Source: Sorangium sp. (GTDB taxonomy: Bacteria; Myxococcota_A; Polyangia; Polyangiales; Polyangiaceae). From it: 49,510 nucleotides of DNA. The stretch spans positions 1 through 49,510 of the forward strand of contig JAEUAF010000412.1 of assembly GCA_019695485.1 (NCBI GenBank), written 5' to 3'. Both the position numbers and the translations under genes were made by a program. Positions 1 to 9,020 of this stretch are shown piece by piece. Under the pieces are notes generated by a model. It was given only the letters and a program-made list of their open reading frames with translations. It did not search any database and was not told the origin of the DNA. Every line of letters starts with the position of its first letter. Position 1 is the stretch's first letter.

Positions 1-87
1 TTTTCCGCCGGAGGCTGCACCGGCCGAGGTCGCGCCGCTTTTTCCGCCAGCGGCGCGACCTCGGGCGGTGAAGCCTCCGGCGGAAAA
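1..87. repeat. Near-perfect inverted repeat (39-bp arms 1-39 and 49-87, 37/39 matches, 9-nt spacer)
   Basis: Reverse complement of 49-87 is ttttccgccggaggcttcaccgcccgaggtcgcgccgct; 1-39 is ttttccgccggaggctgcaccggccgaggtcgcgccgct; mismatches only at 17 and 23. Confidence 0.95.
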
Positions 88-729
88 GCAGCGACGGGCG
101 GCGCAGGCGGAACCGCGGGAACGGGCGCAATGGGCGGCGCGAGTGGCGCGAGCGGTAGCTGCGCGGGCTTCGTGCTCTGCGACAATTTCGAAGATGGCAA
201 CATCACCCAGAATCCGGCCTGGATTGCCACGCCCTCGGCTTTTACGGTGGTCGCGGACGGCTCGCAGGTGCTGAACCAAAAAGCGAGTTCAGAGGCCTGG
301 GCTTACGCGGGCAACGTCAGCTGGACGGACGTCACGATCAGCGCGCGCGTGAAGGTCATCGACTTCGCTGGAACGAGCACGAGCAACTGCGGCGGCCTCG
401 TGGCGCGCTTTCAGGGCAGCAGCAATCCGAACTACCAGGCAAGCCTGTGCGCGAAGGGTAGTGTCGGAATTTACAAGGACGGCGGCTTGGTCGACGAGAC
501 CAACGGCACGAAGAATCTCTCCCTCGTTGCCAACACTTGGTACGCCCTGAAGTTCAGCGTCTCGGGTGCGCCGGGTCAGGTGAAGCTCACGCTCAGCGTC
601 GACGGCACTGAAGCGATCAACATCACCGATACCGACACCAGTGCCTCCGTCGCATCGGGCTACATCGGTCTCGGTAGCAAGAAGACGTTGAACATCGAGT
701 TTGACGATATTCAGATTTCCACGCCATGA
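1..729 (+). CDS. Partial secreted/lipoprotein-like protein with Gly/Ser/Ala linker and concanavalin A-like (LamG/DUF1080-like) domain; 5' end outside window
   Basis: Frame open from base 1 to stop at 727-729; linker GGASGASGS then CDNFEDGNI...LSLVANTWYALKFSVSG...IEFDDIQIS, typical of jelly-roll lectin-like domains. Confidence 0.65.
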   Translation, partial: FSAGGCTGRGRAAFSASGATSGGEASGGKAATGGAGGTAGTGAMGGASGASGSCAGFVLCDNFEDGNITQNPAWIATPSAFTVVADGSQVLNQKASSEAWAYAGNVSWTDVTISARVKVIDFAGTSTSNCGGLVARFQGSSNPNYQASLCAKGSVGIYKDGGLVDETNGTKNLSLVANTWYALKFSVSGAPGQVKLTLSVDGTEAINITDTDTSASVASGYIGLGSKKTLNIEFDDIQISTP

Positions 730-943
730 CAGCGGGACCGGCGACGCTTTAAACCCTCGTGCCCGGCAAGCCAGCCCTGCACGCTGGCGCGTGCCCTTGG
801 CCTGATGCCCGGATCCTTCCAAACTCCCCATACGCTCCCTGCTCCCGCACCTTGCTGGCGCGCGGCCAATTCGACGAATCGAGGGCGCGTCCGGACCCCA
901 GCCTCGCTTGTGACCCGCCGGGCAACGCACTAACCTCGGCGCC

Positions 944-1894
944 GTGAGCACGCACGGCGCGGATCCAGAAAAGACAGTCAAAGCCGCCTTGGCGGCGAAT
1001 GCCGGCATCGCGGTGGCCAAGCTCGTGGCAGCGCTGCTCAGCGGGAGCGCCACCATGCTCGCCGAGGGCGTTCACTCGGTCGCCGATACGTCGAATCAAG
1101 CGCTGTTGCTGCTCGGCATGCGCCTGGCCGGCAAGAAGCCGAGCATTTTGCATCCGTTCGGGCGCGATAGCGAAAGCTACTTCTGGGCTTTCATCGTGTC
1201 GCTACTGCTATTCTTCTTGGGCGGCGTATTCGCGATTTGGGAAGGCGCCCACAAGTTGATGGCGGGGGGTGAACATGGCGGCTCGCTGTGGGCTCCGCTG
1301 CTCGTGCTGGGGGTTTCGCTGCTACTCGAGTCCACGAGTTTCATGGTCGCCTTGCGCGAGTTCAACAAAGGGCGGCAGGGACGCAGCGTCTTTCAGGCCC
1401 TATTTGGCGGCAAAGATCCGGTCATTCCACTGGTTTTGTTGGAGGATACCGGCGCGGTCATCGGCCTCTTGATTGCTTTCGCCTCGCTCGCCGTCAGCGC
1501 GTCGATGAAGAGCGCTGCGGCCGATGGCGTGGGGTCGATTCTGATCGGCTGTCTGCTGTGTGGCATCGGGCTACTGCTGGCGCGCGACACGCGCTCGCTC
1601 CTGATCGGCGAAGGGATTGACGAACAGGCGCGCCAAGAAGTGATGCGCGTCGCGCTCGCCACACCGGGGGTGTTGGCCGTGACGCAGCTGCTGAGCCTTC
1701 ATTTGGGCCCGGCATCCGTGCTTCTGGCGCTCAAAGTGCGCTTCCCACCGGCGGCGCCGGTATCGGAGGTTGAGCGCGTGATCGACGATTTGGAAGCGCG
1801 GATCCGTGCCGCCGAGCCGCGCATGAAGCGCATTTTCGTCGAACCAGACGGCGACTACGAAGGCGCGCGCGATCCTGAGTACGCCGGCGATTGA
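944..1894 (+). CDS. Cation diffusion facilitator (CDF) family transporter
   Basis: GTG start; multiple TM segments, LAEGVHSVADTSNQALLLLG and LLEDTGAVIGLLIA CDF motifs, C-terminal cytoplasmic domain. Confidence 0.88.
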   Translation: MSTHGADPEKTVKAALAANAGIAVAKLVAALLSGSATMLAEGVHSVADTSNQALLLLGMRLAGKKPSILHPFGRDSESYFWAFIVSLLLFFLGGVFAIWEGAHKLMAGGEHGGSLWAPLLVLGVSLLLESTSFMVALREFNKGRQGRSVFQALFGGKDPVIPLVLLEDTGAVIGLLIAFASLAVSASMKSAAADGVGSILIGCLLCGIGLLLARDTRSLLIGEGIDEQARQEVMRVALATPGVLAVTQLLSLHLGPASVLLALKVRFPPAAPVSEVERVIDDLEARIRAAEPRMKRIFVEPDGDYEGARDPEYAGD

Positions 1895-1901
1895 AGCCTG
1901 T

Positions 1902-2864
1902 TTACCAGCGAACGTTGACGCTCGGCGGCTGAATTTCAGCCTCGGCGTGCATCAGCTCGACTCGCAGCTTGACGATGGCCGAGCCGTGACGCTGCTCTTT
2001 CAAGTCGAGCCCAGGGACCTGGCTGAGGTCAGCGCGGGGCACGACTTGCTCGGCCTTGAGTGCGTGCACGACTTCGGGTGAGCCGAACACGACCACGTCC
2101 ACCGCGCGTGGCGCGCTGCTCCCCGCCGGGACACCGCTGATCTCGACCGGGCGATTGTCGAAGCGCGCTTCGGCGAGTCGCCGCGCAACGGTCACCGAGA
2201 CCGTCACCGAGCTTGGCCCGATGAAGCGCACGCGGGCAGGCGGCGCGTCGAGTGCGATGTGTCGCCGATGAACGCCCTCGCTCAGGCCGGAGACGTCGAA
2301 GGGCGCCAGCCGCGCCGACTGCATGACCTCCACCAGGCTGCGCGGCCCTCGCGCGGTGAGCTGCGCAGGGTCCGGATCGGGCTCGCCTTTCACCACGAAG
2401 CCGGCCGCAGGCTGCCCTGAGACTGATGCTTGCACCGGAATTTGGCGCGCGACTACGTCTTCCCAGTCGAGATCGATGCTGGGGGGATCGATGATGCTAA
2501 CTTTCGTGTCCGGCGGAAGCTGAAAGCGTCGATCTTCGAAGATGATCTGCTCGCGATTGCCGCTGCGCAGGTCGATTTCGATGGGGGGCACGCCTTCTTG
2601 TGCCAACTTGTCGAGCGCGCGCGCCGGGCCGCGGAGCGTCAAATGAATGCTGGCCGGGATTTGCGTCATGAGCTCGCGATCCGAACCCTCGGCGGGGGGT
2701 CGTAAGACGACCGGTACCGGCAAGGTGCGCAGTTGCTCGTCCTGCTGGCCGTAAAGGAACGCGAACAACGCTACGGCGAAGCCCATCGAAATGGCCTTGA
2801 GCCCCACGTTTTCGCTGACGGACTCCTTGGCGAACGTCAATAGCCAGGCGAGGAGGCGCGTCAT
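1902..2864 (-). CDS. YbbR-like domain protein (CdaR-like), follows diadenylate cyclase
   Basis: N-terminal TM helix then YbbR-like repeats; start overlaps the end of the cdaA-like gene. Confidence 0.8.
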   Translation of the reverse strand: MTRLLAWLLTFAKESVSENVGLKAISMGFAVALFAFLYGQQDEQLRTLPVPVVLRPPAEGSDRELMTQIPASIHLTLRGPARALDKLAQEGVPPIEIDLRSGNREQIIFEDRRFQLPPDTKVSIIDPPSIDLDWEDVVARQIPVQASVSGQPAAGFVVKGEPDPDPAQLTARGPRSLVEVMQSARLAPFDVSGLSEGVHRRHIALDAPPARVRFIGPSSVTVSVTVARRLAEARFDNRPVEISGVPAGSSAPRAVDVVVFGSPEVVHALKAEQVVPRADLSQVPGLDLKEQRHGSAIVKLRVELMHAEAEIQPPSVNVRW

Positions 2865-3982
2865 TCATCGCTCCGCGACTTACGGTCGGGGATGATCTCC
2901 ACTTCCAAAGTCTCCGCACGCGGTGCCACGCGCGGGCCGACAGGGGTGCGCAGCGGCGTCGCCGGGCCGGGCATTACCGACGGGGTTTGACGCAAGGGGG
3001 GCGGGGGTTCGCTGCGAGTGCGAATCGGCGCAGTTCCTTCGGAGGAATCCGCCACCAAGCTGATGCGCGGGTGATCCAGGTCCGGATCGCTGTGGCGCCC
3101 GGACTTGGCGGGTTCGGGCGTGCGCACGCTTTCAGGCGGCACTTCGCGCGGGACCTCGCGTTTCGGCGCCACCTTGCGGGTCTTCTTGCGGACGCGTGGG
3201 CTGAAGATGGCCTCGAGCATGGTCTTGAGCTTGGGACCGTCGAGGTTCGAGGCGATGTTGCCGTTGAAGCAGAAGCTTATCGTGCCTCGCTCTTCGCTGA
3301 CGATCACGACCACCGCGTCGGTCTCCTCGGTGATGCCGAGCGCTGCGCGGTGTCGCGAGCCGAAGCTGTCGTCTACCACGCGCCCTTCGGGCATGGGGAA
3401 GAAGACGCCGGCCTTCGCGATGCGATAGTTCCGGATGATGATCGCGCCGTCGTGGAGCTTGTTGACGGCTTCCGGAACGCAGAGCGAGACCAGGAGCTCG
3501 GCCGTGACTTGCGCGTCGACGAGGTGGCCTTTGTGCACACCGACGAACTCGTCCAGATTCGCGTCTTGTTCGAAGGCGATTAGGGCACCGATGCGGTGTC
3601 GTGCGAGATCGGTGGCCGCGTCGACGACCTCGTCGATGACTTGCGATTCCTGCCAACGCACCAAGTGGCCGAACCAAGCTCGACTGCCGACGCGTTGTAA
3701 GCCGCGCCGGATGTCGTTTTGGAACACCACGACGATGATGAGGATCATGCTGGGCAGCAGCGCGCTCAGGATCGTCAGCATGGTGACGAGGGCGAGCACC
3801 CGCGCCACGGCATAAATCAAAAGGATGACCCCGAGGCCCATGCCGATTTGCATGGCGCGGGTGCCGCGCAGCACGAGCAGCGCGCGATAGATGAGGTAGT
3901 AGACGAGGAAGATGTCGAGGGCGTCGCGCGCCAGCTGCAGCAGCGTTCGCTCCTCGATGTAGGTGCGCAGGACGTCAAGCAT
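2861..3982 (-). CDS. cdaA: Diadenylate cyclase (CdaA-type, DAC domain) with long Pro/Arg-rich C-terminal tail
   Basis: N-terminal TM helices, LHDGAIIIRN and GSRHRAALGITEETDAVVVIVSEE (DGA and RHR motifs); start taken at MLDVLRTYIEERTLLQ, longer ORF to 4009 possible. Confidence 0.9.
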   Translation of the reverse strand: MLDVLRTYIEERTLLQLARDALDIFLVYYLIYRALLVLRGTRAMQIGMGLGVILLIYAVARVLALVTMLTILSALLPSMILIIVVVFQNDIRRGLQRVGSRAWFGHLVRWQESQVIDEVVDAATDLARHRIGALIAFEQDANLDEFVGVHKGHLVDAQVTAELLVSLCVPEAVNKLHDGAIIIRNYRIAKAGVFFPMPEGRVVDDSFGSRHRAALGITEETDAVVVIVSEERGTISFCFNGNIASNLDGPKLKTMLEAIFSPRVRKKTRKVAPKREVPREVPPESVRTPEPAKSGRHSDPDLDHPRISLVADSSEGTAPIRTRSEPPPPLRQTPSVMPGPATPLRTPVGPRVAPRAETLEVEIIPDRKSRSDE

Positions 3983-4883
3983 GTGCGCCTGCCTCTCCCA
4001 GGCCAACACGGATGCCGCGTGCCACTGCCAGGGCCTGTCTCATCTCTCGCACATCGTGAACGCGCAACACGCGCGCTCCGCTCTCGACCGCCAAGAGCGC
4101 GGCCGCGATGGATCCCCCAAGACGCTCGCTCGCCGGCGCTGGATCGACGGCGCTCATGAAGCTTTTCCGGCTCGCGCCGAGCACGACGGGCACACCTTCG
4201 CCCGCCAGCCGTTCGAGCCCTCGTAATAGGGCGAACGACTGGCGCGCGTTTTTGGCGAAGCCAATCCCGGGATCGAGCCAGACTCGCTCGCGCGGCATGC
4301 CTTCACGCTCGGCGCGAGCGCGCGCCGCCCGCCATTCCTCGAGGACCTCGCCGACGACATCCACGTAGGCGTCATCGGCATACTCGGAGAAACCGGACAT
4401 CCGCTGCATCGAGCCGCGCGAGTGCATTACGATCAGCGTCGCGCCGTGGCGTGCGCAGACGCGCGCGAGCTCAGCGTCGGCGAGGCAAGAGATGTCGTTG
4501 ATGATGGTTGCGCCGAGCGTGAGCACATGGTCGGCGACCACGGCGTCGGTCGTGTCGACGGAGACCAGGGCGCCCAGATGGAGCGCGTGCTTGAGCGCGG
4601 GCTCGATGCGCGCGATTTGCTCGGCGCTCGCCACCGGCGCGGCGCCAGGGCGCGACGATTCGCCGCCGATATCCAGAATGTCTGCGCCGTCGGCGAGCAT
4701 CGATTCGACGCGCGCCAGGGCGCTCGCGGGATCCGCGTAGCGCCCGCCATCGTAAAAGGAATCGGGCGTGACGTTGAGCACGCCCATCAGCGCCGCGCCA
4801 CGCGTCGCGATGCCTTGCCCTAGGCGTGTCGAGAGAGCGCCCACCACACTTCGGTAGCAAGTGACTCCCGCCCGCGCAAGCAC
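3975..4883 (-). CDS. folP: Dihydropteroate synthase
   Basis: LMGVLNVTPDSFYDGG, DIGGESSRPGA, INDIS, WLDPGIGFAKN, LGASRKSF. Confidence 0.93.
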   Translation of the reverse strand: MLARAGVTCYRSVVGALSTRLGQGIATRGAALMGVLNVTPDSFYDGGRYADPASALARVESMLADGADILDIGGESSRPGAAPVASAEQIARIEPALKHALHLGALVSVDTTDAVVADHVLTLGATIINDISCLADAELARVCARHGATLIVMHSRGSMQRMSGFSEYADDAYVDVVGEVLEEWRAARARAEREGMPRERVWLDPGIGFAKNARQSFALLRGLERLAGEGVPVVLGASRKSFMSAVDPAPASERLGGSIAAALLAVESGARVLRVHDVREMRQALAVARGIRVGLGEAGAHA

Positions 4884-4998
4884 AAATGGCCCGATTTTTC
4901 AGCTGTTCCGCGGCGCAGGCTGGCGCTGGCGGTGTCGGCTTCGCGCGCTCTCGACGCGCATCACGGCCTTTGCGAACCCGGCACGCGCGAGCTCGAAT

Positions 4999-5814
4999 TC
5001 ACTGAACCTCGAGGCCCGTGATCCATTTCCGTTGCACCCACGTGGCGAGCCATTCACCCACCCGTTCGCCGACCAGGACTGTGGCCTCGGCGCCCAGTGC
5101 GCATGCGCTTTCGCAGGCTGCTTCGAGGGAAAGGCCCTCGGAAAATCCTTCGAGCAATCTGAACGCCACGGGATCCAGGTACTCATGAAGAATCGCGAGC
5201 TCGGCGCGGAAAACTACCAAATTCGACGGGGCACGCTGGGGCAGCGGGACCTCGTCATCACCGGCCAACAAGATGCGCTTTCTAAGGTCTACGACTGGAT
5301 AGGCGAGCCGCAGCAGGCGGAGCCCGGATTGGAGGCGTAGCCGAGCTCGCTCAAGGCCGTCCTCGCCGAAATGGGCCAGTTCGTCCGGCGTCAGCGCGCG
5401 CGGATCTTCTGCGTCGAAGACATCTGCGTACACCCACTCGAGGCGCGCCATGTCCGACACGAGTTCGTGCTGCTCGATCCAGCGGCAGTCCGCGACGAAC
5501 CGAGGCAGCTTGTCTCCCAGATCCCGCAGCGTAAAGCTGGTCGGAGGATGTGCGCCCAGATATTCCTCGACCAGCCGCTCCCAGCCTGATTGGCCGAGAA
5601 TTCCGCCCACCCCTGGGAAATCCTCGACCAGGGCTTGGGTGTGGCGCAGCCAAAATTGTTCTCGATAGATTTCGAGCTGCTCCACTGGGGACAGGCGGTC
5701 GTTGCCAGCGAGGTGTTGCTCGGCGAACGCCGTAGCAACGGAATCGCGCGTCAAGCTCCGCCGGTACAGCAGCTTTTCGGCGAGTTCAGCTTGCAACTCA
5801 CTGAGCTCCGTCAT
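4999..5814 (-). CDS. bufC: DUF2063/HvfC-BufC-like partner protein of MNIO RiPP system
   Basis: LYRRSLTRDSVATAFAEQHLAGNDRLSPVEQLEIYREQFWLRHTQALVEDFPGV resembles the DUF2063 N-terminal domain; start overlaps DUF692 stop (ATGA). Confidence 0.8.
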   Translation of the reverse strand: MTELSELQAELAEKLLYRRSLTRDSVATAFAEQHLAGNDRLSPVEQLEIYREQFWLRHTQALVEDFPGVGGILGQSGWERLVEEYLGAHPPTSFTLRDLGDKLPRFVADCRWIEQHELVSDMARLEWVYADVFDAEDPRALTPDELAHFGEDGLERARLRLQSGLRLLRLAYPVVDLRKRILLAGDDEVPLPQRAPSNLVVFRAELAILHEYLDPVAFRLLEGFSEGLSLEAACESACALGAEATVLVGERVGEWLATWVQRKWITGLEVQ

Positions 5815-6878
5815 TCAGAGGCCAGGGGAGTTTCAGCAGTCAGAATTTCGCGCGGCCCGCCCTGCTGCCAGCCGGGACGCTCCGTGCAGGACACGCGGCG
5901 TGCCTCGGCGAGCGCTTCTCGAATTGCCGTTTCGTCGACGGAAGTGGCGCCCCGGGCCCGCGCCTCGAGGGCTCGTTGCCGTTCGCTGCGAGCGCGTTCG
6001 CCTTCGGCGTGAAGCACCTCGAAGGGAGGAATTTCATCATCCCATTCGATGAGCGTTGGCACGCTGCCCGCGTGCTCGATCGTGAGCCGGTAGAGCGCCC
6101 AGACTGGCTCGGTAACGTGGCCGCGGTGGGTATCGATGATGTATTTTCCGAAGTTCGTGTGGGATGCGAGGTGGATCTGAAGAATCCGCTCGTGGGGAAT
6201 CTGCTTCACGAACGCCACGGGGTCGAAGCCGTGGTTGTAGGCTGAGACGTAAACATTGTTCACGTCGAACAAAATTCCTATCTGCGCGCGCTCGGCGATC
6301 TCAGCGACGAATTCCCACTCGGACAAAGTGCTGCCTCGGTAGGTGAGGTAGCTCGAGGTATTTTCCAGCGCGAAAGGCAGCTCCAGAAAGTCTTGAACCT
6401 GGCGCGCCCGTTCCACCACGCGCGAGATTGCCTGCCGCGTGTAAGGGAGCGGCAGCAGGTCGTGGAGGTGGGCACCCCCTGCTCCACACCAACAGAAGTG
6501 GTCGCTGACCCAGGGCGTTCGAGTTTCTCGCGTCAGGGCCCTGAGGCGCCGCAAGTAGTCGACATCCAGGGCCTCGGGTCCCCCGATGTTGAGCGACACC
6601 CCATGCTGCACCACTCTGTACGACTCAAGGACGCGCCCGAGGTGGTAGCGAGGCCTACCTCCGGGCACCATGAAGTTTTCGCTGATGATCTCGAAGAAAT
6701 CGACTGCCGGCCGCTCTTTGAGAATATGCGAATAGTGCGGCACGCGCAGCCCCAGGCCGATGCCCAAATCCGTGCCCCGGGTCGAGTTTGATGCGGGGAG
6801 GGTCGAGTTTCGAGGCAAGGCGGCGATCCCGGAAAGATGCGGCGTCAGCAGTGTGCATCGCCAGCGGCAAAGTCCCAA
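5811..6878 (-). CDS. bufB: DUF692 family multinuclear non-heme iron-dependent oxidative enzyme (MNIO, BufB-like)
   Basis: GIGLGLRVPHYSHIL, FFEIISENFM, SDHFCW, LENTSSYL, FDVNNVYVSAYNHGFD, IEWDDEIP motifs; the true start may be downstream of 6878. Confidence 0.88.
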   Translation of the reverse strand: MGLCRWRCTLLTPHLSGIAALPRNSTLPASNSTRGTDLGIGLGLRVPHYSHILKERPAVDFFEIISENFMVPGGRPRYHLGRVLESYRVVQHGVSLNIGGPEALDVDYLRRLRALTRETRTPWVSDHFCWCGAGGAHLHDLLPLPYTRQAISRVVERARQVQDFLELPFALENTSSYLTYRGSTLSEWEFVAEIAERAQIGILFDVNNVYVSAYNHGFDPVAFVKQIPHERILQIHLASHTNFGKYIIDTHRGHVTEPVWALYRLTIEHAGSVPTLIEWDDEIPPFEVLHAEGERARSERQRALEARARGATSVDETAIREALAEARRVSCTERPGWQQGGPREILTAETPLASE

Positions 6879-6996
6879 GCCCGTGCCCGCGATGGAAGCC
6901 GATGACTGCTGCCTTTTCAGGCCATGGCCACCGGCGCGCCTACGGGCACGGGCGCTGAAGGGTCAGCGCTTCAACTCGAGCGCTTCCTGGTGACCA

Positions 6997-7323
6997 CTAC
7001 TTCGGACAGTGGGCGTTGCAGCCGCCTTTGCCCTTGCAGGAGTTCTGGCCTTTGCAGCCGTTGTCAGCGGTCTTGCAGTCGCCTTTGCCCTTGCACTCGT
7101 TCTGCCCCTTGCAGCAGGACTTGCCTTCGGCCGCAGCCGCGGCCGGGTCCGCTTTGGCATCCGCCGCCGGAGCGGCGGCGTCGCCCGCCGGTGCCGGCGC
7201 AGCTGCCGCGGGCGCCGCGGGGGACTCGGCTGGAGGCGTGCTGCCGCCGCAACCCGAGAGAGCTCCCAACATCAGGCCAGCGCTAGCGGCCGCCAACATC
7301 GACTTCGAAAAATGGATCGCCAT
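6997..7323 (-). CDS. bufA: BufA-like Cys-rich lipoprotein precursor (bufferin-type RiPP metallophore)
   Basis: Signal/lipobox LSGCGGS, Ala/Pro linker, C-terminal EGKSCCKGQNECKGKGDCKTADNGCKGQNSCKGKGGCNAHCPK; AGGAGAA RBS; adjacent to DUF692/DUF2063 genes. Confidence 0.82.
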   Translation of the reverse strand: MAIHFSKSMLAAASAGLMLGALSGCGGSTPPAESPAAPAAAAPAPAGDAAAPAADAKADPAAAAAEGKSCCKGQNECKGKGDCKTADNGCKGQNSCKGKGGCNAHCPK

Positions 7324-7603
7324 GTCTTCTCCTGTTTCCCTTCGTTTTCGCGAATCACGGACGTGGGCCTCCGCGCCTTACGACGCGGATGCGGGATGGT
7401 TTCTCGCCGTGTGAACGCGCCCTTCGCTGGGCGTCACACGGCTCGACGGCCGTTCCCGGCAGCCCTTTCCTGCCAGTCTATCTGCTACGATGCTTTGGGC
7501 GAAAGTTTCGGCTCACGCTAGTGCTCGTTTTGAGTACGATCCGCGTCCGCTCTCGGATCGGATCTCACTCCCTGAGTTGCCTCCCACTCCTTGAGGCGCC
7601 CCC

Positions 7604-8995
7604 ATGTGGCCCACGACAAGCCCCCCATCTGCATTCATCGAGCGTCGCCGTCGCCTACAAGCAAAGCTCAAGGGGCCTGCGCTCTTCGTGTCGGGCTTCT
7701 CGCGGCCGCGTAACTTTGCCGGCAATCGCTACCCGTTTCGAGCGGAGAGCCACTTTCTCTACCTCGTTGGGCGTACGATCGAAGGGGCTGTGCTCCTCGT
7801 CACGCCAGACCAAGCGCTGCTCTACGCGCCCGAGCCGGATCCGGAGGAAGAGCTCTGGACCGGAGCAATGCCCTCGTTCGATGAGCTCTCCGAAGCTGCC
7901 GGCCTATCGGTGCGACCCCTCGAGGAGCTCGAGGTCGCGCCCGACACGGTCAGCCTTCCCGCCCAAGATTGGGACGGCGCACTTTTTCAAAGCGAGCTCT
8001 TGGGTCGAGATATCGATCCTGGCAGCGGCCCCGAGGTCGAGGGCGCGACAGCCGCTCTGGCCGACGCGATGATCGAGCTCCGCCTCCAACAGGACGAAGC
8101 CGCCATTTTGCAACTGCGCCAGGCGGCGTGGGCGACCGCGGCGGCGCACCGCGCAGGCCTGTCGGTCACCCGACCGGGGTTGCGTGAAGCGGCGGTTCGC
8201 GCCGCGATGGAGTCCGCGTTTGGAGAGTGGGGCTACGCAGCGTCCTACAATCCTATCGTCACGACTCGCGGGGAAGTGCTGCATGCCGAGCGATCCGACC
8301 TCGTCATGAGAAACGGAGATTTGCTGCTCGTCGATGTGGGCGCCGAAACGCCCGAAGGCTGGGCGGGTGACGTCACCAGAACCTGGCCTGTCTCGGGCGT
8401 GTACAGCCCGACTCAGCGCGCCGTCTATGAGGTGGTGTTGTCGGCCCAAGCGGCAGCTCTCGCCTGTGTCCGACCCGCAGTGCGTTATCTCGACGTCCAC
8501 CGCGCTGCGGGGCGAGCGATGGTTTCGGGTCTCGTCGACCTTGGAATTTTGCGGGGCGATCCGGGCGAGCTGTTCGAGCTCGGCGCGGCTGCGCTGTTCT
8601 TTCCCCACGGTGTCGGGCATCTGCTCGGCCTCGACGTTCACGATATGGAGGACCTCGGCGATCGCGCCGGCTACGCGATCGGGCGCGAACGGGCCACGCG
8701 GCCCTCAGATCGCTACCTGCGGCTAGACCGCGATCTCTTGCCGCGGATGGCGCTCACCATCGAACCCGGCTTTTATCAAATCCGGCGCTTGCTCGATCGG
8801 CCCGAGGAAGTCGGCGCCCTGGAGCCCTTCTTGTGTCGCGATGTGCTCGAGAAGTTCGCCGACGTTCGCGGCATCCGCATCGAAGACGACGTGCTCGTCA
8901 CCGAGCACGGCAGCGAAGTACTGAGCGCCGACATTCCCAAGCGAGTCGACGACATCGAAGCACTGGCGCGCGAAGCGCGCCAAGTTGCGAACTGA
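7604..8995 (+). CDS. Aminopeptidase P family protein (Xaa-Pro aminopeptidase)
   Basis: N-terminal SGFSRPRNFAGNRYPFRAESHFLYLVG; metallopeptidase motifs VDVGAE, GDVTRTWPVSG, PHGVGHLLGLDVHD, TIEPGFY. Confidence 0.92.
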   Translation: MWPTTSPPSAFIERRRRLQAKLKGPALFVSGFSRPRNFAGNRYPFRAESHFLYLVGRTIEGAVLLVTPDQALLYAPEPDPEEELWTGAMPSFDELSEAAGLSVRPLEELEVAPDTVSLPAQDWDGALFQSELLGRDIDPGSGPEVEGATAALADAMIELRLQQDEAAILQLRQAAWATAAAHRAGLSVTRPGLREAAVRAAMESAFGEWGYAASYNPIVTTRGEVLHAERSDLVMRNGDLLLVDVGAETPEGWAGDVTRTWPVSGVYSPTQRAVYEVVLSAQAAALACVRPAVRYLDVHRAAGRAMVSGLVDLGILRGDPGELFELGAAALFFPHGVGHLLGLDVHDMEDLGDRAGYAIGRERATRPSDRYLRLDRDLLPRMALTIEPGFYQIRRLLDRPEEVGALEPFLCRDVLEKFADVRGIRIEDDVLVTEHGSEVLSADIPKRVDDIEALAREARQVAN

Positions 8996-9020
8996 GCGCG
9001 GCTACTCGCGTCTGCCTCGA

